From positions 62,001 to 126,000 of the forward strand of contig NZ_AULV01000018.1 in assembly GCF_000422465.1 (NCBI RefSeq): 64,000 nt of DNA, in the 5' to 3' direction. The position numbers and the translations under genes are program-made. The stretch's first letter is position 1, and every line of letters begins with the position of its first letter. This document shows, in pieces, positions 42,642 to 51,232 of this stretch. Under the pieces are notes generated by a model. That model did not search any database, was not told the origin of the DNA, and worked only from the letters and a program-made list of their open reading frames with translations. The DNA is from Paenibacillus harenae DSM 16969 (GTDB taxonomy: Bacteria > Bacillota > Bacilli > Paenibacillales > Paenibacillaceae).

Positions 42642-43574
42642 ATGTCTATAAAATGGATCATGCGTCTGTCGGCTATTGCATTGCTTGCTGTTTTTATATG
42701 GATGACATGGCGGTGGTTCGATAAGGATCAATGGCTGGGCGATCTACTTTTGCTTGTAAAGCAGCCGCAGTGGCTTATGTTCATGTTTACGGCCTATTTG
42801 CTGTCGTTCGCTCTGAAGGCGGAGGCTTGGCGAAGGTATACGGGAGCAAACGAACGCTTTAGCATCTTTTTTCATGGCATCATCTACAGTTTGCTGATAA
42901 ACCATTTGCTGCCGCTAAAAGTCGGAGACATTGTCCGTACCGGTTTTTTGAAGAAAATGGCCAATAAAACATGGGACGAAGCGCTGTATTCGGTAACCGT
43001 CATGCGTTTGCTCGATATGCTCGTTTTATGCCTCTATGCCGGCGCGGGCATCGTTTGGCTGGGTCTACCATCCTCTTGGCTATGGGTCGCCGTATTGCTG
43101 GCAGCAGCAGTCCTTCTGGCTGTTTGTTTCAAGCTACCGGTCATAAAAAAAATACCGCTGATACAAAAACACTTGGCGCATTTCAAAGCAACGATGCTCT
43201 CGGGCAAAGGGCTGTTCATCATGGCTGCGTTAGCAGTAAGCTGGATTTTAGAAGCGGGCGTTATTTTCGGCATTTCCAGCATACTCGGGCTGAATCTGGG
43301 TGCCGTCCCCCTCGTTTGGGCCAACAGCATGACGATTGCCGGACAAGTCTTTCATATTACGCCTGGAGGAATTGGTACGTACGAGAGCACATTAAGCGGT
43401 TCGCTCGCAGTGCTCGGAATAAACGGGAGGGAAGCATACGGGGCGGCGATTTTGTCGCATGCGTTCAAATTTGTGTTCGCCTTCGGAATGGGAGCTTATT
43501 CCCTGCTTCGCATGCCGCTCGGCTGGAGGGAAGCGAGAATATGGATCAAGGAAAGAAGAACAGCAAAGGAATGA
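42642..43574 (+). CDS. UPF0104/lysylphosphatidylglycerol-synthase-TM-like protein
   Basis: A 310-residue integral membrane protein with about eight spans. Conserved family elements are LLINHLLPLKVGDIVRTGFLKK in the N-terminal half and HITPGGIGTYESTLSGSLAVLG near the C-terminus. The family (AglD/MprF membrane-domain type) is associated with moving lipid-linked molecules across the membrane. Here it heads a Fur-controlled operon with glycosyltransferases, so a flippase-type role for a lipid-linked sugar is a reasonable inference. Confidence 0.8.
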   Translation: MSIKWIMRLSAIALLAVFIWMTWRWFDKDQWLGDLLLLVKQPQWLMFMFTAYLLSFALKAEAWRRYTGANERFSIFFHGIIYSLLINHLLPLKVGDIVRTGFLKKMANKTWDEALYSVTVMRLLDMLVLCLYAGAGIVWLGLPSSWLWVAVLLAAAVLLAVCFKLPVIKKIPLIQKHLAHFKATMLSGKGLFIMAALAVSWILEAGVIFGISSILGLNLGAVPLVWANSMTIAGQVFHITPGGIGTYESTLSGSLAVLGINGREAYGAAILSHAFKFVFAFGMGAYSLLRMPLGWREARIWIKERRTAKE

Positions 43575-43581
43575 TTTTATT

Positions 43582-45066
43582 ATGAAAAAGGCATCCCCGT
43601 TTGAAATTGTGGCTGCGAGATGTTGGAATCTGTTGAATGAAGGTAAACCGTTCACCCCGATTTTTGTGCTCGGCGTTTTTCTGCTTTATCGCATAGGAGA
43701 GTGGTCCGATCCTTCGTTCTGGAGCGCGGCAGGACTCGGGCTGTTGGTAACGTTACCTTTTTTCGTTATTTATTACTGTTTTGATTTTCCTCTATTGCTT
43801 CGCAACTATTTGTGGCTGCCCCTCATAGCCGCGCTGCTCGTCTGGGATCATGGGAGCCTTTCCCTTTATTTGCTTGCGCTTGGCCTATTCTTTTTTTTCA
43901 CCGTCTATTTTTGGGGCACGTTCTATTACCATTTACGGATCGGCACGTCATGGTGGAATTTTACCCGTTTCTGGAAGCTGGTGCTGAAGAACAGCGATTC
44001 GACCAGCGGTAACGCGCAGGAGCAGATGCCGAAGTTTTTGCTGCTGCTGTTGATTTGGAATCATTTTTATTCTGTTTTTTATCCTACCGGTTCCGTTGCA
44101 GTTGCCCCGCATCTGCTTGCGCCGGCTATATTTGCCGTATGCTTATGGCTATACAGCTACGTGCTTCATGCGAATCTGTTCGATTGGAAGCCGGCGGAGG
44201 ATTCTCCGCTAACGGATAAGTCGGGCTGGCCGGAGACGGCTGTAAACGAGAAAGTAATCGTCATTGTTATTGACGGCATGCGCAAGGAACGGTTCGAAGA
44301 AGCGAATGCGCCTTTTCTGAAGAAACTAAGGGCCGAAGGAACCGAGTATGCCCAAATGGAAACGGTCTATCCGGCGCGTACGGTCGTTTGCTTCTCATCG
44401 ATGTTCACGGGCACGTACCCTCGCGAACACGGCATTCGGTCGAACATGGTGTGGAAGCTCGGCATCAAGGTAGAAAGTATTTTCGATTCGCTCCGCAAGG
44501 TCGGCAAAACCGGCAGGCTGCTGGGCATCGCCCATTTGATCGATTCAATGGGAAGCGACGTGGAAAGCGTTACGGCCGTGATGCATAACGACGCTGCGGA
44601 CCGGAATATCATCGAGCGCGCGAAACGAATCATGGACGAGCAAAATCCGGATTTGCTGGTGGCTCAGTTGATTGGCGTCGACCAAACCGGACACAGCAGG
44701 GGCGTGCTTTATGATGAATATTTGCAGAAGATCGAGGAAGCCGACCGTTTAATCGAAGAGTTCGTAGACTGGTTGGATAACCGCGGTATGATGAAGAATA
44801 CGACGCTGCTTATTTGCGCGGACCACGGACAGGCTGACGGTATCGGCGGGCACGGCCACCTTGATGAAGGGGAGCGATTTGTGCCGTTCTTTCTGCACGG
44901 TCCTTCAATCAAGAAAGGTCTACGCATCGAAGAGAAGCATTCCCTCATATCGATTGCTCCGACTTTAGCTTATTTGCTTGGAGCTCCGGTTCCAAGCAGC
45001 AGCAGAGGTACAGTGCTCTCGGAGTCCATGAAGACAAACGCGGATCGGGAAAGGAAAACATCATGA
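43582..45066 (+). CDS. Membrane alkaline-phosphatase-superfamily phosphodiesterase
   Basis: A 494-residue enzyme. Residues 1-210 form about five membrane spans and the rest is an outward-facing catalytic domain of the nucleotide pyrophosphatase/phosphodiesterase type: VIVIDGMRKERF (metal Asp), YPARTVVCFSSMFTG (Thr nucleophile), LIGVDQTGHSRG, CADHGQADGIGGHGH (metal Asp/His set). All metal ligands are present. Relatives act on nucleotides, phosphodiesters or add phosphoethanolamine. The internal ATG behind AAAGGAATGA was chosen; a longer frame overlaps the previous gene. ATGA overlap with the next gene. Confidence 0.8.
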   Translation: MKKASPFEIVAARCWNLLNEGKPFTPIFVLGVFLLYRIGEWSDPSFWSAAGLGLLVTLPFFVIYYCFDFPLLLRNYLWLPLIAALLVWDHGSLSLYLLALGLFFFFTVYFWGTFYYHLRIGTSWWNFTRFWKLVLKNSDSTSGNAQEQMPKFLLLLLIWNHFYSVFYPTGSVAVAPHLLAPAIFAVCLWLYSYVLHANLFDWKPAEDSPLTDKSGWPETAVNEKVIVIVIDGMRKERFEEANAPFLKKLRAEGTEYAQMETVYPARTVVCFSSMFTGTYPREHGIRSNMVWKLGIKVESIFDSLRKVGKTGRLLGIAHLIDSMGSDVESVTAVMHNDAADRNIIERAKRIMDEQNPDLLVAQLIGVDQTGHSRGVLYDEYLQKIEEADRLIEEFVDWLDNRGMMKNTTLLICADHGQADGIGGHGHLDEGERFVPFFLHGPSIKKGLRIEEKHSLISIAPTLAYLLGAPVPSSSRGTVLSESMKTNADRERKTS

Positions 45067-45812
45067 GCAAACAGAAGATTGTCGTCTTCATGCCGGCGCA
45101 CAACGAAGAAAGCAATATCGCGAGCGTAATTGCCAGAGTCCCGAGAAATTTTCATTCGCATTACACGATAGAAGTGCTTGTCATTGACGATGGCTCCACG
45201 GACGACACGGCGGCTGTTGCGAAACAGGCGGGAGCCGACCGTGTTGTTTCCTTTCCCCGCAACCGCGGTCTTGGTGCTGCCGTTCGCGAAGGCTTGGCGG
45301 AATGCTGCAGAATGGATGGCGCTATCGGGCTGATGATCGACGCCGACAATGAATACCCGCCCGAGCAAATTCCCGACGTTCTCGCGCCGATTATTGCAGG
45401 CAGCGCCGATTATACCTTTGGCTCGCGATTCAAAGGCCAGATTCGCGGGATGAAGCTGCACCGAAGGCTCGGGAACTACGTATTCACGCTGCTGCAGGCT
45501 TTGCTGCTTCGCAAATGGATTTATGACGGACAATCCGGGATGAGAGGATTTTCCCGCGAAGCTATGGAGAAGGCGGAAATTATTCACGATTATAATTATG
45601 CCCAGGTACTAACGATCAACCTGTTAAGGCAGGGATTTCGTCTTGAGGAGGTACCGATCTCCTATCAGGTGCGCACAATGGGGCAATCTTTTATTAAGTT
45701 CCGGCAATACGTGACATCCGTCATTCCTGCGATCTATATGGAAATGAGGCGTCCATTGTCCGCAAAGAGAGCAGGGGAGGCTTTGCCCCGCGAGGAGAGA
45801 GCTCATCCATGA
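45063..45812 (+). CDS. Glycosyltransferase family 2, DPM1-like
   Basis: A 249-residue soluble GT2: VVFMPAHNEESNIASVIARVP, IEVLVIDDGSTDDTAAVAKQAGA, GAIGLMIDADNEYPPEQIP (DxD) and DGQSGMRGFSREAM. Compact size without membrane spans resembles dolichol/polyprenyl-phosphate mannose synthases, which make the lipid-linked sugar donor used by GT-C enzymes. Just such an enzyme is encoded next, with overlapping starts and stops on both sides. Confidence 0.85.
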   Translation: MSKQKIVVFMPAHNEESNIASVIARVPRNFHSHYTIEVLVIDDGSTDDTAAVAKQAGADRVVSFPRNRGLGAAVREGLAECCRMDGAIGLMIDADNEYPPEQIPDVLAPIIAGSADYTFGSRFKGQIRGMKLHRRLGNYVFTLLQALLLRKWIYDGQSGMRGFSREAMEKAEIIHDYNYAQVLTINLLRQGFRLEEVPISYQVRTMGQSFIKFRQYVTSVIPAIYMEMRRPLSAKRAGEALPREERAHP

Positions 45813-47407
45813 CACGTGCCGCGCTCAAAGCGGGTACGGTGTTTTTCAGCGTCATTGTTATTCTCCTATCCGTCTATTTGTCTATTCGCAATGCCAATCC
45901 AATTGCGCGTAGTTGGGACGAGGTGGATTTTGCGCTTGCTCTGTACCGGTTCGATTTGCTCGCCATGCAGCCGCATTTTCCGGGCTACCCTTATTTTATT
46001 CTCGGAGCCACCGTCATTCATCGTTGGATCCAGGACCCCGTTCAGGCATTGTCCGTATTCAACACGCTGGCGGCGTTCAGCTCGGCCATTCCGATGGCGC
46101 TGCTGGCACACCGTTTCACCGGCGGCGGGGGCAAGAGCCTGCTGTTCGCCGCGTTTGTCTTGACGAGTCCCTATTTATGGCTGATGTCGGCGCGGCCGAT
46201 GTCCGAATGCGCGGGCATTGCCGTTCTGTGGTGGTTTTTATGGAGCGTACGGACAGCGATGGGACGTCCGGGCTCCATGCTGCTGCATATCGTTCCATTG
46301 CTGCTGTTTGGGCTTCTGATGGGAACACGCTTATCGTTCTTTCCGTTCGGAATTGCTCTTCTGCCGCTGTGGGCGGTCCAGTACAAGCGAAAGGGGAAGA
46401 GGGGCAGGCGGCTTTGGCTGTCCTTTGCGGCGGCTTTGTCTGCTCAGCTTGTATGGGTCGTCGGGCTGGCGCTCTCGGAGGGGACCCTGAGCGGTTTTTG
46501 GAAGCTTTCCGTTGCTTTTATTGAAGGCCATTTCTCAGAGTGGGGCGGAGGAGTCGCTTCCTCCAATATGGAGTTCGGCCGGCGTCTGACGCAGCTAATG
46601 GGTCATAATCTGATCGGACATGCGCTGCTTGGAGGATCTGCCATCGTTGGCATTCTGCTGGCACTGCTTCTGGCAGTTACCGGCATGGGACTGTGGCAGC
46701 GCCGGTTATGGCGGCACCATTTATTTTCTATGAACGGGGTTAATCGCGCCGCAGCGCAGGGAAGTCAGCCGGCTCCGGCTAAGGAACAGGCAAACCGGCA
46801 ATTTTACATTTGGCTTGCTGTCTCCAGCGGCGTGTATGTGCTGTGGGCGTTATTCGGTCAAAATATCGAGAAGCCCCGACATATCGCCCCGGTGGTCGGT
46901 CCGATTCTGTTTTTCATATACTGTGCGGCTTACGTTACGGCATCGTCACTTTGGGCTGCGCGTCTGCCGGAACGACTTATCCGTTCGTCTGCCATCCCCA
47001 TAGCCATTCATGTGTTGCTATTCGCACTCGTTTCCGCCCAGATAACGAGCGGGGCTAATCTGCTTCAGCGACAGGCTGCCGAGGTTCCGGCGGTTTATCA
47101 GCTTCACCGCTATGCAAGCGAGCTGAAGGAGCCCTTCTTGCTGTATACCTGGGAGGAAACGCGCGTGCTGCAATATTTGGGAGCCGATTACGAGCATCGG
47201 CGGATCTTTACCTATAAGTATTTCGAAGCGACCGCGGCCGCCAATCCAGAACGCCGTGTACTGCTCACGGATCATGTTTTGCAAGGATTCGAACAGCAAG
47301 GCGGGCAGGTGCGGGAACAGGTGAAACCGGTCGCCGTGTTCAAATCGGACCCCTTATTCGATCCGGTGTATGCTGATATTACCTTATACGAGTGGATCAA
47401 AAAATGA
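45809..47407 (+). CDS. GT-C-like membrane glycosyltransferase
   Basis: A 532-residue polytopic protein with ten or more spans. The first outer loop has SWDEVDFALALYRFDLLAMQPHFPGYPYFILGA: an acidic D-E-x-D pair and the P-H-F-P-G-Y motif seen in GT39/GT83-like enzymes that use polyprenyl-phosphate sugars. The last 110 residues form an extracellular domain ending in DITLYEWIKK. I infer transfer of a sugar from the lipid donor made by the DPM1-like enzyme to a surface acceptor. It ends the operon at a hairpin terminator. Confidence 0.75.
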   Translation: MTRAALKAGTVFFSVIVILLSVYLSIRNANPIARSWDEVDFALALYRFDLLAMQPHFPGYPYFILGATVIHRWIQDPVQALSVFNTLAAFSSAIPMALLAHRFTGGGGKSLLFAAFVLTSPYLWLMSARPMSECAGIAVLWWFLWSVRTAMGRPGSMLLHIVPLLLFGLLMGTRLSFFPFGIALLPLWAVQYKRKGKRGRRLWLSFAAALSAQLVWVVGLALSEGTLSGFWKLSVAFIEGHFSEWGGGVASSNMEFGRRLTQLMGHNLIGHALLGGSAIVGILLALLLAVTGMGLWQRRLWRHHLFSMNGVNRAAAQGSQPAPAKEQANRQFYIWLAVSSGVYVLWALFGQNIEKPRHIAPVVGPILFFIYCAAYVTASSLWAARLPERLIRSSAIPIAIHVLLFALVSAQITSGANLLQRQAAEVPAVYQLHRYASELKEPFLLYTWEETRVLQYLGADYEHRRIFTYKYFEATAAANPERRVLLTDHVLQGFEQQGGQVREQVKPVAVFKSDPLFDPVYADITLYEWIKK

Positions 47408-47430
47408 TGACATTGTCATCATTTTTTTTG
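47401..47430 (+). terminator. Glycan operon terminator
   Basis: AAAATGATGA/TCATCATTTT with a five-base loop and T run; the gene's stop codon lies inside the left arm. Confidence 0.8.
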
Positions 47431-47521
47431 CGGTGACCTCAGAAACTATTGGATTCTTAGAGGGTAAAAGCTAAAAAATGAGATAACTGAAAGTTTGCCG
47501 AAAAAATAGCTGACACAAGTA

Positions 47522-47552
47522 TTGACGTTTTGACCGATAATGATTATCATTT
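47522..47552 (+). promoter_or_regulatory. Fur-controlled promoter of the FTR1 operon
   Basis: TTGACG and TATCAT at 17-base spacing with GATAATGATTATC (47536-47548), a perfect Fur palindrome, lying across the spacer and -10. Same -35 and -10 hexamers as the promoter 5 kb upstream. Confidence 0.85.
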
Positions 47553-47593
47553 TAAATTGTGAGTGAGAAATATTATCATTGAGAGGTGTTGAG

Positions 47594-48706
47594 ATGAAAC
47601 GTTGGCTGCTATGCGTTCTTCTCTTGGTTACTGCAGCGTTACATATCGCGCCGTCCCAAGCGCTGGCCTATTCTTACGGAGATGCCAATACGGAAGATAT
47701 TGCTGAAACATTCAAATTGGTAGAAGCTAATTTGGCCGGTGCATCGCCTGATTGGAAAGCTGCGGAAGAAGCTTATAAAGTCCGGAGACCGGAAATTGTG
47801 TCGCACTTCGGCGAAGCGGTGGGTGCAACGCTTGATAACAATTTCAAGGACAAGGACGCCAAACTGACCGTAGCCAATTTCAAAGCTGTGCTTGTGATGA
47901 ATCTGGATAGACGCTTCGCTTATGCGATCAAGGGCTTCGACGATTATGCCCAAACGAAGCTGCTGCTCGCAAAAGCAAAAGCTACCTTTGATACATTGAA
48001 GCCTTATGTCAGCTCAAAGACTGACGAAATAAACGCGGCGTTCGATGCGGCACTGGAAGCGCTTGGAAATCCTGGTCTGTTCGGCGTCGGCCAGAAAGCA
48101 GCGGAACCGGACGTATTTAAGGAAAAGGTGAATTTCATTTACGGTATCGTGAAGCCCTTGTTCCCTTATAAGGCTTATGTCAAGCCTGCTGCAACTCCAA
48201 AGCCAACTGTAACTCCAAGTTCAACTGTAACTCCAAAGCCGACTGCATCCCCGAAGCCTGCTGCAACCCAGAAGCCGTCTGAAGAGCCGGCGGATATCAC
48301 GGGAAGTGAAAAGCCTGCCGCAATTGCGGGGACCGATGCGGCAGCGGCTGATCAAGCATCTGAAGCGGATAACCAATCTGTTGAAGCTAATGCAGGGCAG
48401 GACGGCAACGAGTCGGACAAGGACGTCGCTGATGCTGTTACTGAAACGGATGCCGATGCTTCAGCAACACCCGTTCCTGCGGTGAGTGAGACGGTGGAAA
48501 CTGCAGAGCTGAATGCCGCTGCAGGGGAGGAAGCTGCGTCAACCGACAGCAGCAGTGAAGGGGAATCCGGCGAGGAGCTTTCGGCGCATGCCCCTATGGA
48601 GCAATCCGATAAAACGAATCCTCTGGTAAGCGTATCGGTTATCAGCGGTGTTGTATTGCTGGCAGGCGGAGCCGTGTGGCTTGCCCGCAAAAAAAAATGG
48701 TTATAA
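47594..48706 (+). CDS. Fur-regulated membrane-anchored surface protein
   Basis: A 370-residue exported protein. Signal peptide MKRWLLCVLLLVTAALHIAPSQALA. A helical domain (about 26-195) contains LDNNFKDKDAKLTVANFKAVLVMNLDRRFAYAIKG. A Pro/Thr linker of KPTVTP-type repeats and a long acidic Ala/Glu/Asp region (about 235-340) lead to a C-terminal span, LVSVSVISGVVLLAGGAVWL, and a basic stop-transfer (ARKKKWL). There is no sortase LPxTG motif. The helical domain resembles one in the next protein. By position, a candidate outer-face partner of the FTR1 permease, possibly holding iron near the membrane. Confidence 0.6.
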   Translation: MKRWLLCVLLLVTAALHIAPSQALAYSYGDANTEDIAETFKLVEANLAGASPDWKAAEEAYKVRRPEIVSHFGEAVGATLDNNFKDKDAKLTVANFKAVLVMNLDRRFAYAIKGFDDYAQTKLLLAKAKATFDTLKPYVSSKTDEINAAFDAALEALGNPGLFGVGQKAAEPDVFKEKVNFIYGIVKPLFPYKAYVKPAATPKPTVTPSSTVTPKPTASPKPAATQKPSEEPADITGSEKPAAIAGTDAAAADQASEADNQSVEANAGQDGNESDKDVADAVTETDADASATPVPAVSETVETAELNAAAGEEAASTDSSSEGESGEELSAHAPMEQSDKTNPLVSVSVISGVVLLAGGAVWLARKKKWL

Positions 48707-48731
48707 AAATGATAATATGGGAGAGATTAAA

Positions 48732-50213
48732 ATGCGCAAATGGTTAGCAATGATTTTAAGCGTTTCGCTCGTGGTATCATCCTTCTTTACGCTGGCTTCC
48801 GCTGTAAGTGCCGAAAGCAAATTCAAGATTACCGAAGATTCGGTTTTAGCGGACCGGATCAAAGCGTTTGCCGACATTAAAGCTTTGTTCACAGATAATA
48901 CGGTACTCAGTGACGTAAAAGCTTTCTATGTGGATAAATTCCAAACGGAAGTGAAACGGATCGACGCGACCATCAAACCGGATGACCCGAAGATCGACGA
49001 TAACATTGTACTTGTTTTGGACAATGCGATTGCTGGCTCCCTGAATGTGGGTCAAGCCAAACAGGCTGTCGATAAGGGCTTGCAGTGGTACTTCTACTTC
49101 GCTATCCGCGATCTCATTAACAACCAGGTTAGACCGGCGCTCAAAGACGGCGACATGGCGACGGCTCAAACGGCATTCTATAAAGTTGCTCAGATTTATG
49201 AAGGTGTACTTGAGTCTACCGTAGTAAAACGCGACAATTCGTACAGCCTGCACATGGCGGACATTCTGAAAGGCACGATCGAACAGCTGCTTAGCGACCT
49301 TGAAAGCGGAAATGCGGATGACTTCAACGTCCATCGTCAGGTGCTGGATAAGACGCTGATTAAAACGTTTGCGCTCGCTGTTCATACGTATGCGAAAAGC
49401 ATACCGACGAAGCCGGCTGCCGATCAACCGGCTGCGCTTACCGAAGCTTACTTCTTCTTTATGCCTATATACACTTATTTGAAAGGCGGCAGCGCGGCAG
49501 ACGCCGATTACATCCGCAGCGTTTTCGCATCGGGGGATGCAAGCCAAGTCAATCTCGAAAAAATTCAGGATGCAATGCAGCTGACAATGATCGGCAAAGT
49601 ATCCGAGTACGTTAACCAGGCTTTTGTCAAATTGAAAGCTGACGATTTACAAGGCGCACGCGGATACGCGATGGAAGGGAACATGTTTCTTGCGTCTCAA
49701 GAAGTGTTCCTGGGTGCGGAGAAATATGCGGCAGCATCAGCTTTCGCGCAGAAATTCTCTGATGCGGTAGACAAATCCGATCTTGCGTCCGCCGAGACGA
49801 ATGCTTTCCAAGTGCTAAAGTTTCTGGTGGCGAAAGACGGCGTTCAGCTGAAGATTGACGATAAAAAATACCAGATTAACGGCATGGATTATGAAGCGGA
49901 TGTCGCACCTTACATCAACCCGCAAACGAGCCGCACCTTGGTACCGGTTCGCGTAATCGCAGAGGCGCTGAAGGCGGAGGTCAGCTATGACGACGCTCTC
50001 AAGAAGGTAATCATCGTGAAAGACGGCAAAACGACCGAGCTTAAGCTCGGTTCGGATGAAATTGTGCAAAACGGTCAAGTCAACGCGGATGTGAAACTGG
50101 ACCAGCCTGTTGTCGTGAAGAACGCCAGATCGTTTGTTCCGCTGAGGGCAGTGGCTGAGCTGTTTGGCAATAATGTGTTTTATAGTAAAGGCGAAATCAT
50201 TATCCTTCGCTAA
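48732..50213 (+). CDS. Secreted helical protein with C-terminal CuAO-like domain
   Basis: A 493-residue exported protein (signal MRKWLAMILSVSLVVSSFFTLASAVSAES). Residues 30-390 are helical and contain two similar halves: AVDKGLQWYFYFAIRDLINNQVRPALKDGDMATAQTAFYKVAQIYEGVLE and MQLTMIGKVSEYVNQAFVKLKADDLQGARGYAMEGNMFLASQEVFLG. The end (about 385-493) is a copper-amine-oxidase-like cell-wall domain (TLVPVRVIAEALKAEVSYDD, SFVPLRAVAELFGNNVFYS). Between a surface protein and the FTR1 permease, it may take the place of EfeO/EfeB or FTR1 periplasmic domains. Start ATG behind GGGAGAG. Confidence 0.65.
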   Translation: MRKWLAMILSVSLVVSSFFTLASAVSAESKFKITEDSVLADRIKAFADIKALFTDNTVLSDVKAFYVDKFQTEVKRIDATIKPDDPKIDDNIVLVLDNAIAGSLNVGQAKQAVDKGLQWYFYFAIRDLINNQVRPALKDGDMATAQTAFYKVAQIYEGVLESTVVKRDNSYSLHMADILKGTIEQLLSDLESGNADDFNVHRQVLDKTLIKTFALAVHTYAKSIPTKPAADQPAALTEAYFFFMPIYTYLKGGSAADADYIRSVFASGDASQVNLEKIQDAMQLTMIGKVSEYVNQAFVKLKADDLQGARGYAMEGNMFLASQEVFLGAEKYAAASAFAQKFSDAVDKSDLASAETNAFQVLKFLVAKDGVQLKIDDKKYQINGMDYEADVAPYINPQTSRTLVPVRVIAEALKAEVSYDDALKKVIIVKDGKTTELKLGSDEIVQNGQVNADVKLDQPVVVKNARSFVPLRAVAELFGNNVFYSKGEIIILR

Positions 50214-50226
50214 GCGAATTGGAAGA

Positions 50227-50262
50227 GGAAGACACTTGCGTCTATTGGCGCAGGTGTCTTCC
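50227..50262 (+). promoter_or_regulatory. Stable intergenic hairpin before FTR1 gene
   Basis: GGAAGACACTTGCG pairs with CGCAGGTGTCTTCC with one mismatch and an eight-base loop. No T run follows, so it is more likely an mRNA-processing or partial attenuation element than a full terminator. Confidence 0.55.
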
Positions 50263-50298
50263 TTATAAATGTGACTGTAGAAGGCAGGAGATGGAAGC

Positions 50299-51213
50299 AT
50301 GGATTTACAGGCGTTTTTGATCACCTTTCGCGAAGCGCTGGAAGCCATATTGATCGTAGGGGTAATACTAACCTATCTGACCCGGATTGAACAAACGCGT
50401 TGGCATAAATGGGTTTGGGTCGGAGTGGTGCTTGCTTTGGCCGCAAGCTACGGCGTTGCGCTGGCCTTCCAGATTATATTTACCGGATTCGCGAGCATGG
50501 GCAGCCAAAATTATTTGAAAATCGGAATCATGCTTGTGTCCTGCGGTTTGCTGACCCATATGGTTATGTTTATGAGCCGTCAGGGCGACATGCAGGGAAA
50601 AGTGCAAAATAAAATCGCATCTATATTAACCGTAGGCGGCGTCGTTAATATGGTGCTTCACTCTTTTCTCGTGGTCGTGCGAGAGGGTGTGGAAACGGTC
50701 TTTTTCTTTGCCGCGATTACGGGAGGGGATATCCAGAAAGCGCTTGAAAGCTGGGGCGCGCTGGGAGGACTTGTTTTAGCCTTGGTCGTCGGGTATCTTT
50801 TTTTCAAAGGAACCAAAAAAATCAGCCTGCGCACGTTTTTCAGAATTACGTCCGTGTTTCTCATGATGATTTCGGCAGGGCTTCTGGTGCAGGCAGTCGG
50901 TATTATGCAGGATATTGGCATGATGGGCAGCATTTTTCGGACAGCTGGAGGGGAGATCGGAGAGGTTTATAATATTACGGCATTCATGCCGGAGCATCCG
51001 ATCGACGAAACGCAATATATCCGCGATACCGGCAGCCGGCCGTTAATCAACGGACAAGTCGGAATTTTCATGAAAGCTTTTTTGGGTTATACCCAGAATC
51101 CTTCCGTGGAGGAATTTTTGTTGTATTGGGGTTATTATTTCTTTCTGTTTGTTCTGTTGGCCGTTCAGCGAAAACGGATTGTGATAGAAGCAGTCGAAAA
51201 ATCAGCAGCCTAA
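50299..51213 (+). CDS. FTR1-family iron permease
   Basis: A 304-residue membrane protein with about seven spans. The two R-E-x-x-E iron-binding motifs are present: FREALEAILIVGV in span 1 and VVVREGVETVFFFAA in span 4. Length and topology match the EfeU/Ftr1 permease core without the large N-terminal extracytoplasmic domain found in many Firmicute versions. It takes up iron across the membrane. No EfeO or EfeB gene is nearby; the two upstream secreted proteins are candidate replacements. Confidence 0.9.
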   Translation: MDLQAFLITFREALEAILIVGVILTYLTRIEQTRWHKWVWVGVVLALAASYGVALAFQIIFTGFASMGSQNYLKIGIMLVSCGLLTHMVMFMSRQGDMQGKVQNKIASILTVGGVVNMVLHSFLVVVREGVETVFFFAAITGGDIQKALESWGALGGLVLALVVGYLFFKGTKKISLRTFFRITSVFLMMISAGLLVQAVGIMQDIGMMGSIFRTAGGEIGEVYNITAFMPEHPIDETQYIRDTGSRPLINGQVGIFMKAFLGYTQNPSVEEFLLYWGYYFFLFVLLAVQRKRIVIEAVEKSAA

Positions 51214-51232
51214 TATGGAGCGTGAACTGAAA

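Noticed and set aside
46116-46531. Minus-strand frames inside the GT-C-like gene
   Set aside because: Several overlapping Arg/Ser-rich frames with no ribosome sites. Shadows of a GC-rich membrane gene.
50227-50262. Strong hairpin as a full terminator before the FTR1 gene
   Set aside because: There is no T run after it, and the FTR1 gene has no visible promoter of its own. Partial attenuation or RNA processing fits better.
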